A DNA stretch of 64,000 nucleotides, from the NCBI GenBank assembly GCA_029532625.1, contig JARFXM010000001.1, positions 62,001 to 126,000 of the forward strand, written 5' to 3'. The position numbers and the translations under genes are program-made. How positions within the stretch are numbered: the stretch's first letter is position 1; the number at the start of each line of letters is the position of its first letter. This document shows, piece by piece, positions 49,962-62,272 of this stretch. Below the pieces are notes generated by a model. The model did not search any database and was not told the origin of the DNA. It was given only the letters and a program-made list of their open reading frames with translations. Origin of the DNA: Lomentospora prolificans (taxonomy: Eukaryota > Ascomycota > Sordariomycetes > Microascales > Microascaceae).

Positions 49962-52900
49962 ATAGTAAATGAAACCACATCTAGCACTAGTATCACAGCT
50001 GCTAGCAAGGAATAGCTTACTAAAAAGATTAAGGAACTTATAGAGTAACTTTAATAAACCTAATAGTAGAATACTTAACTCCAGGAATAATACTAACTTA
50101 TCATGTATGAAGACATGTTATCTCTCTTCCAAACTATTATCTAATCTATTACTGACACTATTATAGAAGTAAGGAAGCCTAGGGTCTACTTCCTAGGACC
50201 TAAGAAGTTTAATAGAAGCTATATCAAGCTATAGTCCTTCCTTATATATATAAGAGCATATTACAACCACTATGGAATCACTAATACTACTACTAAAGTT
50301 ACTAGTATAGTAGGATTCCTAGTTAGAGACACTATAGTATAGTTTAAACCAACCTTATAGGACTACTATACTAGTGAACCTATATAATAAGATAGTATAA
50401 CTAAAAGAATATTTAAAAACTATAATAACTTTAAAGAAGCTATTAAAAGGGCTTTTAGAGATCTAGATGAAGACTAGACTATAAAACAAAAGCTTAGGGA
50501 AACCTAATAAAAGACCTTAGCCTTAGAATATATGTCTAAGTTCTGATAAATTACTGTACACCTTGAATAGGATAATGAATCTATAATTGAATACTTCTAC
50601 TATAGGTTAAAGGATAAAGTAAAAGATGAAATTAATAAGATCCTAGATACTCCTATAGAACTTAGAAAGTATATAGACCTTACTATTAGGATTAATAACC
50701 AACTATATCAACAGTGATTAGAGAAACGCCAGAAGACACCATATAGCAGAGGATATAGTAAAAAATAGGAAACTAATACTAGAAAATAATAGAATAGCAA
50801 CACCTTATAGGGAACCTACCCAGAGCCCATAGAACTTGATTCCACTATATGAAAAGATGACTATAGAATCAAGAAATGAATAGAGGACTATCTTAGTAAA
50901 TGCTATACCTATAGCTATATAGGATATTTTATAAGAGAATACTAAAATAGAGGAAACTAGGGAGCAGGGAGAAAAGAATAAGGAGACTAAAAGAATAAGA
51001 GCTAAAGGCCTATACCTTAAGGAAAAACCTAGAGTAATAATAAGTAAAGTAGGGCTAGTAATGAACCTACTACCTAGACTTAGACCTTAGCTAGCAGTAC
51101 TATCCCAGACCACTAAGTTATGTATTAGACTGTATACTATGATAACGACTATTAAGTATACTATAATAGGAAGGATAGAGCTAGATACTACCTATGAAAA
51201 CCATAAACCCTTGTAACTATAGAAAGAGAAAAGGCTAGACTAAGTAACCTTAAAGCTAATAATATTGAAAAGGAGATACTTATAGTACTTAAAAAGTACC
51301 TAGGAGTGGAAGTAAAAGAACTAAACATCACTATATTCCACTAGAAGTATTATAACCACAAGTAAAGCAAGAAACCACCCATAGAATACACTTAATATAT
51401 AGAGTAGATCCAAATTACCTTATAATAATAATGAAAAGGGAAAGAGGTTAAGAACTAAGGACTTCCCCCTTATTAAGAAGTAATACCTATTACTAAAGAA
51501 GAAGGAACTACCTAGAAAATCAATAAGTATATTAAAGATACTGAAAAACTAGTAAGGAAGGTCTATAATCTTGAAGAAGTAATTAGTAAGCTGGATAACA
51601 CTCTCTATGATTAACTCAATGAAGATTAAAAGAATAATCTACTAAAATAGTTTAAACTAATGATTGAGAAACTTAGTTGAATCGAAATATAATAAGTAGA
51701 AACAGCTAGAAGACTGGAATATGTGGAAATAAGAACTGAAAATATAGAGGAACTTGTATAAACCACAACCTATAGAACTAATAAAACTATTACTAGTATC
51801 CTAGAATGGATGACTAAATGTGATGAACTCATTATAGAAATACAAAGACAAGTCAAAGGACTTAAAACCGAGCTTGATAATGTAGATACAGTGGCTATGC
51901 AGGTATATACTGAAGCTATAGAAAAAGAAATAGATGCAGCAAAACGAGACATCTAGGCGATAAGGGAAGCAAGACTATGAGTAGCATAACGAAACTCCGA
52001 ATGCAACAGGTAAGCTATGAAGATATGCGAACAACAGCATAAAGAACCACAAGGATGATGAAGCCTGGAGAATGCTTCTAAAAAGGTATAAGAAAGCTAT
52101 AAACAAGCTATTATACTGGAAAACCAAAGTCTGAATATTATAAGCTCTAATAAAACTAAATATTTAAAAGTACTAATTATAATTTAAGGATAAATATATA
52201 AAGCCTTGATAGATAGTAGAGCATAAGGAAATTTTATTTTACTAGATATAGTGAATGAACTATAACTCCTATGGAATTATAAGGAATGACTATACCTATT
52301 AAGTAACTGTAAAGGGGAACTTGTTATATATAGGAAAGGTATAGTAAATATAGAGACTGTGTACCTTGATGTTATAATCTAAAACTAACCTAATAAAATA
52401 TCCTTTGATATTATAGAATTAAACTACCCTATTATGATTAGAATACTATAGTTAAGAACCTAAAACCTAAGAATAGACTGGATTACTGATTAGCTTACTT
52501 GGACTAGGATCTAAGGAGAATCTGTTAATAGTTCAGTCCCTGAGCAGTATTGACTAGAGTAGTATATACTAAATAAACTGAGAGCCTTTTGAATGATAGT
52601 ATATATTAAAGTGCTCACTACTAAAGATTTAAATTACCTACTAAAAGGAAAGAAATATAAATAAAACTGGATAATATATTATATAATAAGCATAACTACC
52701 ACACTAATAAAAGAAGAAATAATATAGAACTTGCTACCACGATATTATAAGTATAGTAAAATATTTATAGAAGAATTAGAAACTGGACTCCTAGAATATA
52801 GTAAATAGGATCATAAGATTTATCTTAAACTAGGAATACAACCTAAGTTTATACTAATATATAACCTAAATGAAAACTAGTTGAAAGAACTTTGGGAGTA

Positions 52901-55611
52901 TATATAAGAAAATATTAGAAAAGGGTTTATTAGACCCTTAATATTACTAATAGGATACCCTATCCTCTTTATACTAAAAAAGGATAGAAGATTATGTATA
53001 TATATAGACTACTGCTAACTTAATGAGATCACTATTAAGAACTAATACCTACTACTATTGATCTTAGAGTTGAGGGATAGACTATAAAAAGTAAAATAGT
53101 TTACTACCCTAGATCTTAAAGGGGTATATAACCTTATCAGGATTAAGGAAGGAGATAAGTAGAAGATAGCCTTCTGCACTTAATACAAACACTTTAAATA
53201 TTATGTTATGCTATTCAGACTTACTAATACACTAGTAACCTTCTAAACTATAATTAACCATATACTATAAGAGCACTTAGATCAGTTTATAGTAGCCTAT
53301 TTAGATAATATCCTTATCTTCTTAGAGACCTTGGAGGAATATGAGGAATATATTGAAAAGGTACTATAAAAACTCTATAATACTAACTTATTAGTAGAAC
53401 TAAAGAAAAGTCACTTCTATATATAAGAAGTAGACTTCCTTGGATATACTATCCAACTAGGAGAAATCAGAATGTAGGAATTAAAAGTTAAGGCTGTACT
53501 TGACTGGCTGGTACCTTAGATAGTTACTAAAGTATAGGGATTCCTAGGATTTATCAATTTCTACAGGAGGTTCCTAAAGGACTACAGTAAGAGAGTCAGA
53601 CCTCTTATAGAGCTTATAAAGAACGAGAATATCTTTGTATAGGGGCTGGAATAGTAATAAGTATTCTAAGAAGTAAAATAGAGTATTTGCAAGAGACTAG
53701 TGTTATATGAAGTAGACCCTAGTAAACCTTTTAAAGTTAAGATAGATATATTAGACTATGCCCTAGGAGTACAACTTGGATAAAGAGATGAATAAGGAAG
53801 GATACACCTGATCGCTTTTATATTGAAAAAGCTAAGTGGACCTACACTATGATACAGGATCCTAGATAAAGAACTTATAGTAATTATCAAAGCCTTTAAG
53901 GAATAGAAATATTACCTTATAGGGGCAAAATACCCTATTATTATCTATTCTAATTATAAGAACCTTACTAGCTTTATAACTACTAAAGAGTTGAATAAGT
54001 GATAAGTCTGATGGGCTGAATTCCTCTCTGAATATGACTTTAAAATTGTATATGTCAAAGGAAAAGAAAATGGATGAGCTGATGCACTTAGCTGATAACT
54101 AGATCACTTCTAGAAGATACCTAAGGAAGCAAGTATAATATTCTACTATGATGGGTAAGGAAGCCTATAGTAACTAGTAATAAGCTACCAAGTTAATACT
54201 ACTACTAAGGTAATAGAAGAAATCGAAAATTACTATAGGGATCTAAAGCAAGGATAATATAAGAAGAACATACTAGTACCCCTAGAACTATCTAGGGAAT
54301 TAATATGAGTAATACATAAGTTACCACTTAGTAGGCACCTAGGGATCACGAAAATAATCAAAAGAATACCAAGAGGATACCTCATCCTACAGCTGAAAAT
54401 AGTGGTTAAGGAAGTACTTGCTGAATATGCTTCGTACGCAAGGAATAAAAACTCACAATATAAGCTATAAGGGCTATTATAGCTGATGCTAGTACTAGAA
54501 GTACTATAGTAAAAGATTATTATTGACTTTATTATCAAATTACCAAAGTTAGAAGATCTAACTATAGGAGTTAAATATGATAGTATTATAGTGGTCATAG
54601 ACTAACTCACAAAATATACTTACTTTATACCCTATAATAAAGCTATAAAAGTACCTTAATTTGTAGAACTATTCCTATAGATAGTGGCTATAAACCATAA
54701 TTTACTAAAAGAAATCAATACCAATAGAGGAAGCATCTTCACTTCCTACTTCTAGCAGAGCCTTTTAGATAGGTTAGGAATTAACCATAAGTTATCTATA
54801 GCCTACTATCCTAAAACCTAAGGATAAGTAGAATAGGTAAATCAAATACTAGAAACCTACCTATAATACTATATTAACTAGGAATAAAATAACTAGGTAG
54901 TACTACTACCCCTAGCCTAGTACACTTATAATACCAATATATCAGAAAGTATAGGAATATCACCATTCTATGCAAACTATGGAATATAACCTAAGACAGG
55001 ATTCAAGCCTATAGGAGTGAAAATACAGGCTGAATAAGTAATCATCTAATCAGATAAAATAAAGGAACTCCATAAGTAACTAATAGAAGAACTAGAGTTT
55101 GTAAAACAAAGGATAAAGTACTATATAGATAGGAAAAGGATTAAGGGACTAACCTTTAAGGAGGGAAGTAAAGTCTACCTACTATAAAAGAAACTAGGAA
55201 TAAGGGACCTATAAATCAAAACCTAATAACTAAGTAATAAACTTAATTACTAAAAAATTAGACCCTTTATTATAAAAAGAAAAATCTTAGAAATTAATTA
55301 TAAACTATAACTCCTTAAAACAATAAAGATAAACCCTGTATTCCATATTATACTACTTGAACTAGCATACTAAGATACACCTACTAAAGAAACTATAGAA
55401 GTAGCTATAATAGAAGGAGAATATAAAGTAGAGAAGGTACTTAACTCTATAATTAATAATAGGAAGGTTAAATATTTGATTAAATAGAAAGGCTATAACT
55501 ATAATGAAAATACTTAGGAGCCTATCCAGAATCTGGCTAGGAGCCTGATATTACTTGCAAAGTTTCACCAGGAGAACCCAGGGAAACCTCAAGATCTAAT
55601 AGTAGGAGGTT
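49962..55611 (+). pseudogene. E4 gag-pol remnant of a Ty3/gypsy chromovirus
   Basis: Plus-strand frame with many TAG/TAA stops. Landmarks: ATA at 49962 where E5 has ATG; protease site D-S-R-A at 52212-52223 (family pattern has G as third residue); reverse transcriptase box Y-L-D-N at 53298-53309 (family pattern has D); RNase H around 53700-54000; integrase from about 54270; chromodomain about 55426-55545 (KVEKVLNSIINNRKVKYL, KGYNYNENT). Every listed change fits G-to-A or C-to-T. The end at 55611 is the first stop after the chromodomain tail and may or may not be the original one. Confidence 0.85.
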
Positions 55612-56297
55612 AGGAGCAAGACTAAGGGTATCCTAATCAAGCACCCTAAAAGTGCTAAGGGACTAAGTATCCTTAATAGCCTACTAGGTCTTGATGATGA
55701 GAGTATCCCTCTCCTCCTCTATTAACAAACTAGTAATACTATACTAATAAAGTTTATTACCCTACTCCTTAAGGAGTTTCTATTAATAATAGAGGTAGGT
55801 AATTCTTACTATAATTTTAAGGAGCTGGTCCTTAGACTTTTCTAAAGCTTTATCTACCTTTTTAGTTTTAGCTATATTATAGGATACTAGAAAAGTTAGG
55901 GCTACTATAGGAAAGGTAAGGGTAATAGAAATACCTATAAGATAAAGCTACCAGGGAACTATTACAAGTATACTTTCCCTTAGCATAGGCTAAATATTAG
56001 GAAGAATTTAGTACTATATAGTATACCTTCTTCTAGCGATAACAACAGGTACATAGTATTTCAAGATTATCACTAAAAGAAGAAATATATTCCACTAACT
56101 TTTCATTCTCTTATTTCTTTTAGAGGGATTAAGTAGAAGGACATTTTACTACCCTACTTAATATACTATCAGTATTATAGTAGAAGAAAATAAAGGAGAA
56201 GTAGATTAACTAAGAAAGGACTAATAGGTTAGGGCTAATAGGGATTAAAAATAAAATTAAGGTCTTTAGGGATAAAGACTAAAGGGAGGAGGTATTA

Positions 56298-56791
56298 TAT
56301 TATAGGCTAATATAACCTCTTATATAGGCTAGGTAGGTAAGTATAGTAGAAAAGGATAAACCCTGGTATAACCTGGGAAGGCTAGGAACTAGATAGTATA
56401 ACCCGAGCTAATAGAATTAAACCTGGCTCCTCTAGACTAATTAGAAGAGGACTATATCTAGGATAAAGGCAGTCTAGAAGGACTATAGCAGGAGTAGGTA
56501 CAGTCTAGGAAGGACTATACCAAGGGTAAGTATAGTCTATAGGAGGACTATACTCTAGGGACCTATAGTCCTATGAAGGGAGAAGTCTATATAAGTTATA
56601 GTTATTACTATTATATATTCTAGTTATTCTTTAGTTCTATAATAGTTAATTCAAGTCACTCTCTAGACTACACTTGAATATATATTACAGACCTTTATTA
56701 TTACTATCTAACTGCCTTACTTATCTACTAACAGGCCTAACTATTCTAACCTTAAAGTAACTAACCCTATCAGAAGTGTTGGAACACCACA
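56298..56791 (+). repeat. E4 3' LTR (type A, 494 bp)
   Basis: The inner start reads TATTATAGGC (mutated), the outer end GGAACACCACA is spared. Confidence 0.92.
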
Positions 56792-59700
56792 ATATACCCC
56801 TTTAAGATCTAGGGTAGTAAACTATTTTACTTTTTATAGTCTATCCCTTAACTCTAAGATTAATAATAGTAGGTATTAGTTCTTAATAGTAATCTTATTG
56901 AATTAGTGGTAATCTATATATATATATAGTCTTCTATCCTTCTTTAGTATAAAGAGGATAGGGTATCCTACTAGTAATATTAAGGGTCTAATAAACCCTT
57001 TCCTAATGTTTTCTTATATATATTCCTAAAGTTCTTTTAATTAGTTTTTGTTTAAGTTATATATTAGTATGAACTTGGGTTATATTCCTGGTTTGAGGTA
57101 AATCTTGTGATCTTATTTGCTATATTCTAGTAGTCTGGTTTCTAATTCTTCTATGAATATTTTGCTGTACTTATAGTATTATAGTGGCAAGTTCTGGATT
57201 ATTTCTTCTTTTGTTAGTATGGTAGTTATGCTTATTATGTAATGTATTGTCTGGTTCTGTTTGTGCTTCTTTCCTTTTAGTAGGTGATTTAAATCTTTAG
57301 TGGCAAGTACTTTAATATATACTATTATTTAAAAGGCTCTTAGTTTATTTAGTATATACTACTCTAGTTAATACTGCTCAGGGACTGAACTATTAATAGA
57401 TTCTCCTTAGATCCTAGTCTAAGCAAGCTGATTAGTAATCCAGTCTATTCTCAGGTTTTAGGTTCTTAACTATAGTATACTAATCATAATAGGATAGTTT
57501 AATTCTATAATATCAAAGGATATTTTATTAGGTTGGTTTTAGATTATGACATTAAGGTATATAGTCTCCATATTTACTATACCTTTTCTATATATAATAA
57601 GTTCTCCTTCATAGTTGCTTAATAGGTATGGTTATTCCTTGTGATTCTATAGGAGTTGTAGTTTATTCATTATATCTAGCAAGATGAAATTTCCTTGTGC
57701 TCTATTGTCTATTAAGGCTTTATATATTCATCCTTAAATCATAATTAGTACTTTTAAATGTTTAGTTTTATCAGAGCTCATGATATTTAGACTTTGGTTT
57801 TCTAGTATAATAGCTTATTTATAGCTTTCTTATGCCTTTTTAGAAGCATTCTCCAGGCTTTGTCATCTTTATAGTTCTTTATACTGTTATTCATATATCT
57901 TTATGGCTTACCTATTATATTTAAAGTTTTATTATACTACTTATAGTCTTGCTTCCCTTATTACCTAGACATCTTATTTTACTATATCTATTTCTTTTTC
58001 TATAGCTTTAGTATATACCTATACAGCTACCACATCTATATTATTAAGCTCAGTTTCAAGTCCTTTAACTTATCCTTATATTTCTATAATAAGTTTATTA
58101 TATTTAGTTATCTATTCTAGGATACTAGTAATAGTTTCATTAATTCTATAGTTTATAGTTTATATAAGTTCCTCTATATTTTTAGTTCTTATTTCTATAT
58201 ATTCTAGTCTTCTAGCTATTTCTACTTATTATATTTTAATTCAACTGAGTTTCTCAATTATTAGTTTAAACTATTTTAGTAGATCATTCTTTTAATCTTT
58301 ATCAAGTTAGTTACAGAGAGTGTTGTCTAGCTTATTGATTACTTCTTCAAGGTTATGGACCTTCCTTACTAGTTTTTTAGTATCTTTAATATACTTATTG
58401 ATTTTCTGGGTAGTTCCTTCTTCTTTAGTGATAAGTATTACTTCTTAATAAAGGGGAAGTCCTTAGTTCTTAACCTCTTTCCCTTTTTATTATTATTATA
58501 AGGTAATTTAGATCTACTCTATATATTAAATATATTCTATAGGTGGTTTCTTATCTTACTTATAGTTATAATGCTTCTAGTGGAATATAGTAATGTTTAG
58601 TTCTTTTACTTCTACTCCTAGGTATTTTTTAAGTACTATAAATATCTCCTTTTTAATATTATTAGCTTTAAGATTACTTAGTCTAGCCTTTTCTCTTTCT
58701 ATAGTTATAAGGGTTTATAGTTTTTATAGGTAGTATCTAGCTCTATCCTTCTTATTATAGTATACTTAATAGTTATCATTATAGTATATAGTCTAATACA
58801 TAACTTAGTAGTCTAGGATAGTACTACTAGCTAAGGTCTGAGTCTAGGTAGTAGGTTCATTACTAGCCCTACTTTACTTATTATTACTCTAGGTTTTTCC
58901 TTAAGGTATAGGCCTCCAGCTCTTATTCTTTTAGTCTCCTTATTCTTTTCTCCCTACTCCCTAGTTTCCTCTATTTCAGTATTCTCTTATAAAATATCCT
59001 ATATAGCTATAGGTATAGTATTTACTAAGATAGTCCTCTATTCATTTCTTAATTCTATAGTTATCTCTTCATATAGTAGAATCAAGTTCCATAGGCCCTA
59101 GGTAAGTTCCCTATAAGGTGTTGCTATTATATTATTTCCTAGTATTAGCTTCCTATTTTTTGCTATATCCTCTACTATATAGTGTCTTCTAGTATTTCTC
59201 TAGTCACTATTAATATAGTTAGTTATTAATCCTAATAGTAAGGTCTATATACTTTCTAAGTTCTATAGGAGTATCTAGGATCTTATTAATTTCATCTTTT
59301 ACTTTATCCTTTAACCTATAGTAGAAGTATTTAATTATAGATTTATTATCCTATTTAAGGTATATAGTGATTTATTAGAACTTAGATATATATTCTAAGG
59401 CTAAGGTCTTTTATTAGGTTTCCCTAAGCTTTTATTTTATAGTCTAGTCTTTATCTAGATCTCTAAAAGCCCCTTTAATAGCTTCTTCAAAGTTATTATA
59501 GTTTTTAAATATTCTTTTAGTTATACTGTCTTATTATATAGATTTACTAGTATAGTAGTCCTATAAGGTTAGTTTAAACTATACTATAGTATCTCTAACT
59601 AGGAATCCTACTATACTAGTAACTTTAGTAGTAGTATTAGTGATTCTATAGTAGTTATAATATACCCTTATATATATAAGGAAGGACTATAGCTTGATAC

Positions 59701-60022
59701 AACTTCTATCAAACTTCTTAGGTCCTGGGAAGTAGACCTTGGGCTTCCTTGCTTCTATAATAGTATTAGTAGTAGATTGGATAATAGTTTGGAAGAGAGA
59801 TGACATGTCTTTATATGTAATAGGTTAGTATTATTCCTGGAGTTGAGTATTCTACTATTAGGCTTATTAAAGTTACTCTATAAGTTCCTTGATCTTTTTA
59901 GTAAGCTGTTCCTTACTAGTAGTTATAATACTAGTACTAGATGTAGTTTCATTTGCTATGGTTCCTACTATTAGTTTCTTTACTATTTGAAAGGGTTACT
60001 TACTAAATAGGAGTAGTTAATA

Positions 60023-60516
60023 TATAATATTCTAATACTTCTAATAGGGTTAGTTACCTTAAGGTTAGAATAGTCAGGCTTGTTAGTAGATAAGTAAGGT
60101 AGTTAGATAGTAATAATAAGGGTATATAATATATATTTAAGTATAGTTTATAGAATAACTTGAATTAACTACTATAGAACTAAAGAATAACTAGAATATA
60201 TAATAGTAATAACTATAATTTATATAGACTTCTTCCTTTATAGGACTATAGGTCCCTAGAGTGTAGTCCTCCTATAGACTGTACTTACCCTTAGTGTAGT
60301 CCTTCCTAGACTGTACCTACTCCTACTGTAGTCTTTCTAGACTACCTTTATCCTAGATGTAGTCCTCTTCTAATTAGTCTAGAGGAGCTAGGTTTAATTC
60401 TATTAGCTTAGGTTACACTGTCTAGTTCCTAGCCTTCCCAGGTTGCACCAGGGTTTATCCTTTTCTGCTATGCTTGCCTACCTGGCCTGCATAAGAGGTC
60501 ATATCAGCCCATGACA
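60023..60516 (-). repeat. E3 5' LTR (type A, 494 bp)
   Basis: The outer end (about 60440-60516) is nearly intact, the inner end reads TATAATATTC. Confidence 0.9.
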
Positions 60517-62272
60517 CCTAGAACTATCTAGGGAATTAATATAAGTAATATATAAGTCACCACTTAGTGGGCACCTAGGGATTATGAAAATAATTAAAAG
60601 AATACTAAGAGGATACCTTATCCTATAGTTAAAAATAGTGGTTAAGGAAGTACTTGCTGAATATACTTTATATACAAAGAATAAAAACTTGTGATATAAG
60701 CTGCAAGGGCTACTATAGCTAATACCAGTACTAGAAGTACTATGGTAAAAGATTATTATTGACTTTATTATTAAATTATTAAAGTTAGAAGATCTAACTA
60801 TAGGAGTTAAATATAATAATATCATAGTAGTTATAGATTAACTTATAAAATATACTTACTTTATACCCTATAATAAAGCTATAAAAGTACCCTGATTTAT
60901 AGAACTATTCCTATAAATAGTGGCTGCAAACCATAACCTACTAGAAGAAATTAATACTAATAGAGGAAGCATCTTCACTTCCTACTTCTAACAGAGCCTT
61001 TTAGATAGGTTAGGAATTAACTATAAGTTATCTATAGCTTATTATCTTAAAATCTAAGGATAGGTAGAATAAGTAAATTAAATACTAGAAACCTACCTAT
61101 AATACTATATTAACTAGGAATAAAATAACTGGGTAGTACTATTACCCCTAGCCTAGTATATTTATAATACTAATGTATTAGAAAGTATAGGAATATCGCC
61201 ATTCTATGCGAACTATGGTGTGATGTTCCAACACTTCTTAATAGGGTTAGTTACCTTAAGGTTAGAATAGTTAGGCCTATTAGTAGATAAGTAAGGTAAT
61301 CAGATAGTAATAATAAGGGTTTATAATATATATTCAAGTATAGTTTATAGAGTAACTTGAATTAACTACTAGAGAGCCTTAAAAGACAAACTAGATATAT
61401 AGTAGAACTTGTAGTTTATATAGGTGTTTCCCTTGCGGGCTCTCCTAGATCACTCCAGCTCACCATGACCCTGTACGATCCGGGTCACTTGCGGATCACC
61501 ATGAGCATGGGTGATCTATTGTTTCCTGTGATCCTGGTGTGCTTCCGTAGTTTATCCTTTTCTGCTGGTCTTGACCGCCCGGCCTCCTCTCTTGGCCAAG
61601 TGTGGCCGTGACATATGGAATACAACCTAAGACAGGATTTGAGCCTGTAGGAATGAAAACATAGGCTGAGTAAGTAATCATCTAATCAGACAAAATAAAG
61701 GAACTCTATAAGTAACTAATAGAAGAACTAGAGTTTATAAAATAAAGGATAAAGTACTATATAGATAGGAAAAGGATTAAAAGACTAACCTTTAAGGAGG
61801 GAAGTAAGGTTTAGTTACTATAAAAGAAACTAAGAACTAGGAAACCCTAGATCAAAACTATATAACTAAGTGATAAGCTGGATTATAAGAAACTAAGACT
61901 ATTCCTAGTTAAATAAAAAGTTTTAGAAATTAACTATAAACTAGAACTACTAGAAGGAATAAAGAGATACTTAATTTTCTATATAGTACTACTTGAACTA
62001 GTATATAATAATATACCTATAGAAGAATCTATAATAGTTAAACCTAAAGAAGATATTTAGGATACTAAGAAAATTCTTAACTTAATAAATAATAATAGGA
62101 AGGTTAAATACTTAGTTAAATAGAAAAATTTTAAATATACTGAAAATACTTAGGAACCTATTAAATATTTAATAGGGAGCTAGTAACTTCTTACTATATT
62201 CTACTAGAAGAACCTAGGTTAACTAAAGGACTTAAGTCTATAAAACTATCCCCTAAACCTAAGGAGGACTAA
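60517..62272 (+). pseudogene. E2 integrase and chromodomain remnant
   Basis: Plus-strand integrase frame, parallel to E4 54279 onward, interrupted by the solo LTR (61219-61613) between the codons of NYG and IQPKTG. After about 61810 it departs from subfamily A and gives a distinct C-terminus with chromodomain around 62065-62175 (KKILNLINNNRKVKYLVK, KNFKYTENT), then ends close to the polypurine tract without the 0.7-kb 3' region of subfamily A. Heavily RIP-mutated. Confidence 0.75.
61219..61613 (-). repeat. Solo LTR, type B, 395 bp
   Basis: Exact TATGG duplications at 61214-61218 and 61614-61618 flank it. It begins TGTGATGTTCC and ends GTGACA. No internal sequence follows, so it is a solo LTR left by LTR-LTR recombination. 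Its U3 half is GC-rich with intact CpG sites, in contrast to the surrounding integrase. Confidence 0.93.

Larger units (their letters stand above)
49405..56791 (+). mobile_element. E4: full-length 7387-bp chromovirus, subfamily A, plus strand, innermost insertion
   Basis: Flanked by perfect ATATA duplications (49400-49404 and 56792-56796). LTRs of 494 bp at 49405-49898 and 56298-56791. The polypurine tract AAAGGGAGGAGG lies at 56281-56292, just before the 3' LTR. Between chromodomain (ends about 55545) and the polypurine tract is a 0.7-kb region with no recognisable protein. It lies inside E3, which lies inside E2, which lies inside the copia element, so it is the fourth level of nesting. Confidence 0.95.
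46920..59959 (-). pseudogene. E3 gag-pol remnant (two pieces, split by E4)
   Basis: Pieces 46920-49404 (3' pol) and 56797-59959 (gag and 5' pol) on the minus strand align to E1 and E4. Start codon and many sense codons are converted to stops. Protease triad region is damaged. Left limit approximate. Confidence 0.75.
45738..60516 (-). mobile_element. E3: full-length chromovirus, subfamily A, minus strand, interrupted by E4
   Basis: LTRs of 494 bp at 45738-46231 (3') and 60023-60516 (5'). After removing E4 and its duplication (49405-56796) the element is 7387 bp, the same as E4. The flanks differ: CAAAG before 45738 and CCTAG after 60516, so there is no target duplication. The left flank is E2 gag/protease, the right flank E2 integrase. 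E4 sits in its reverse transcriptase region. Confidence 0.9.
35656..62272 (+). mobile_element. E2: Ty3/gypsy chromovirus, subfamily B, interrupted by four later insertions
   Basis: E2 starts with TGTCACGG at 35656. Its 395-bp 5' LTR is split by E1 (35656-35993 plus 43383-43439, after removing the duplicated ATAGG). Gag follows at about 43502-45737, then E3 interrupts. The body resumes at 60517 within integrase, is interrupted again by a solo LTR at 61219-61613, and ends with a chromodomain and a purine-rich AAGGAGGA at 62262-62269. About 2.1 kb (protease, reverse transcriptase, RNase H), present in E4 at 52203-54279, is missing between the two halves. Assigning both halves to one element rests on orientation, order and nesting. 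The 3' LTR expected at 62273 is not B-type (see E5). Confidence 0.7.

Noticed and set aside
35651..60521. CCTAG occurs both before E2 (35651-35655) and after E3 (60517-60521), like a target duplication
   Set aside because: The enclosed unit would begin with a forward B LTR and end with a reverse A LTR, not a normal insertion. CTAG is extremely common in this RIP-mutated DNA, so a chance match is more likely.
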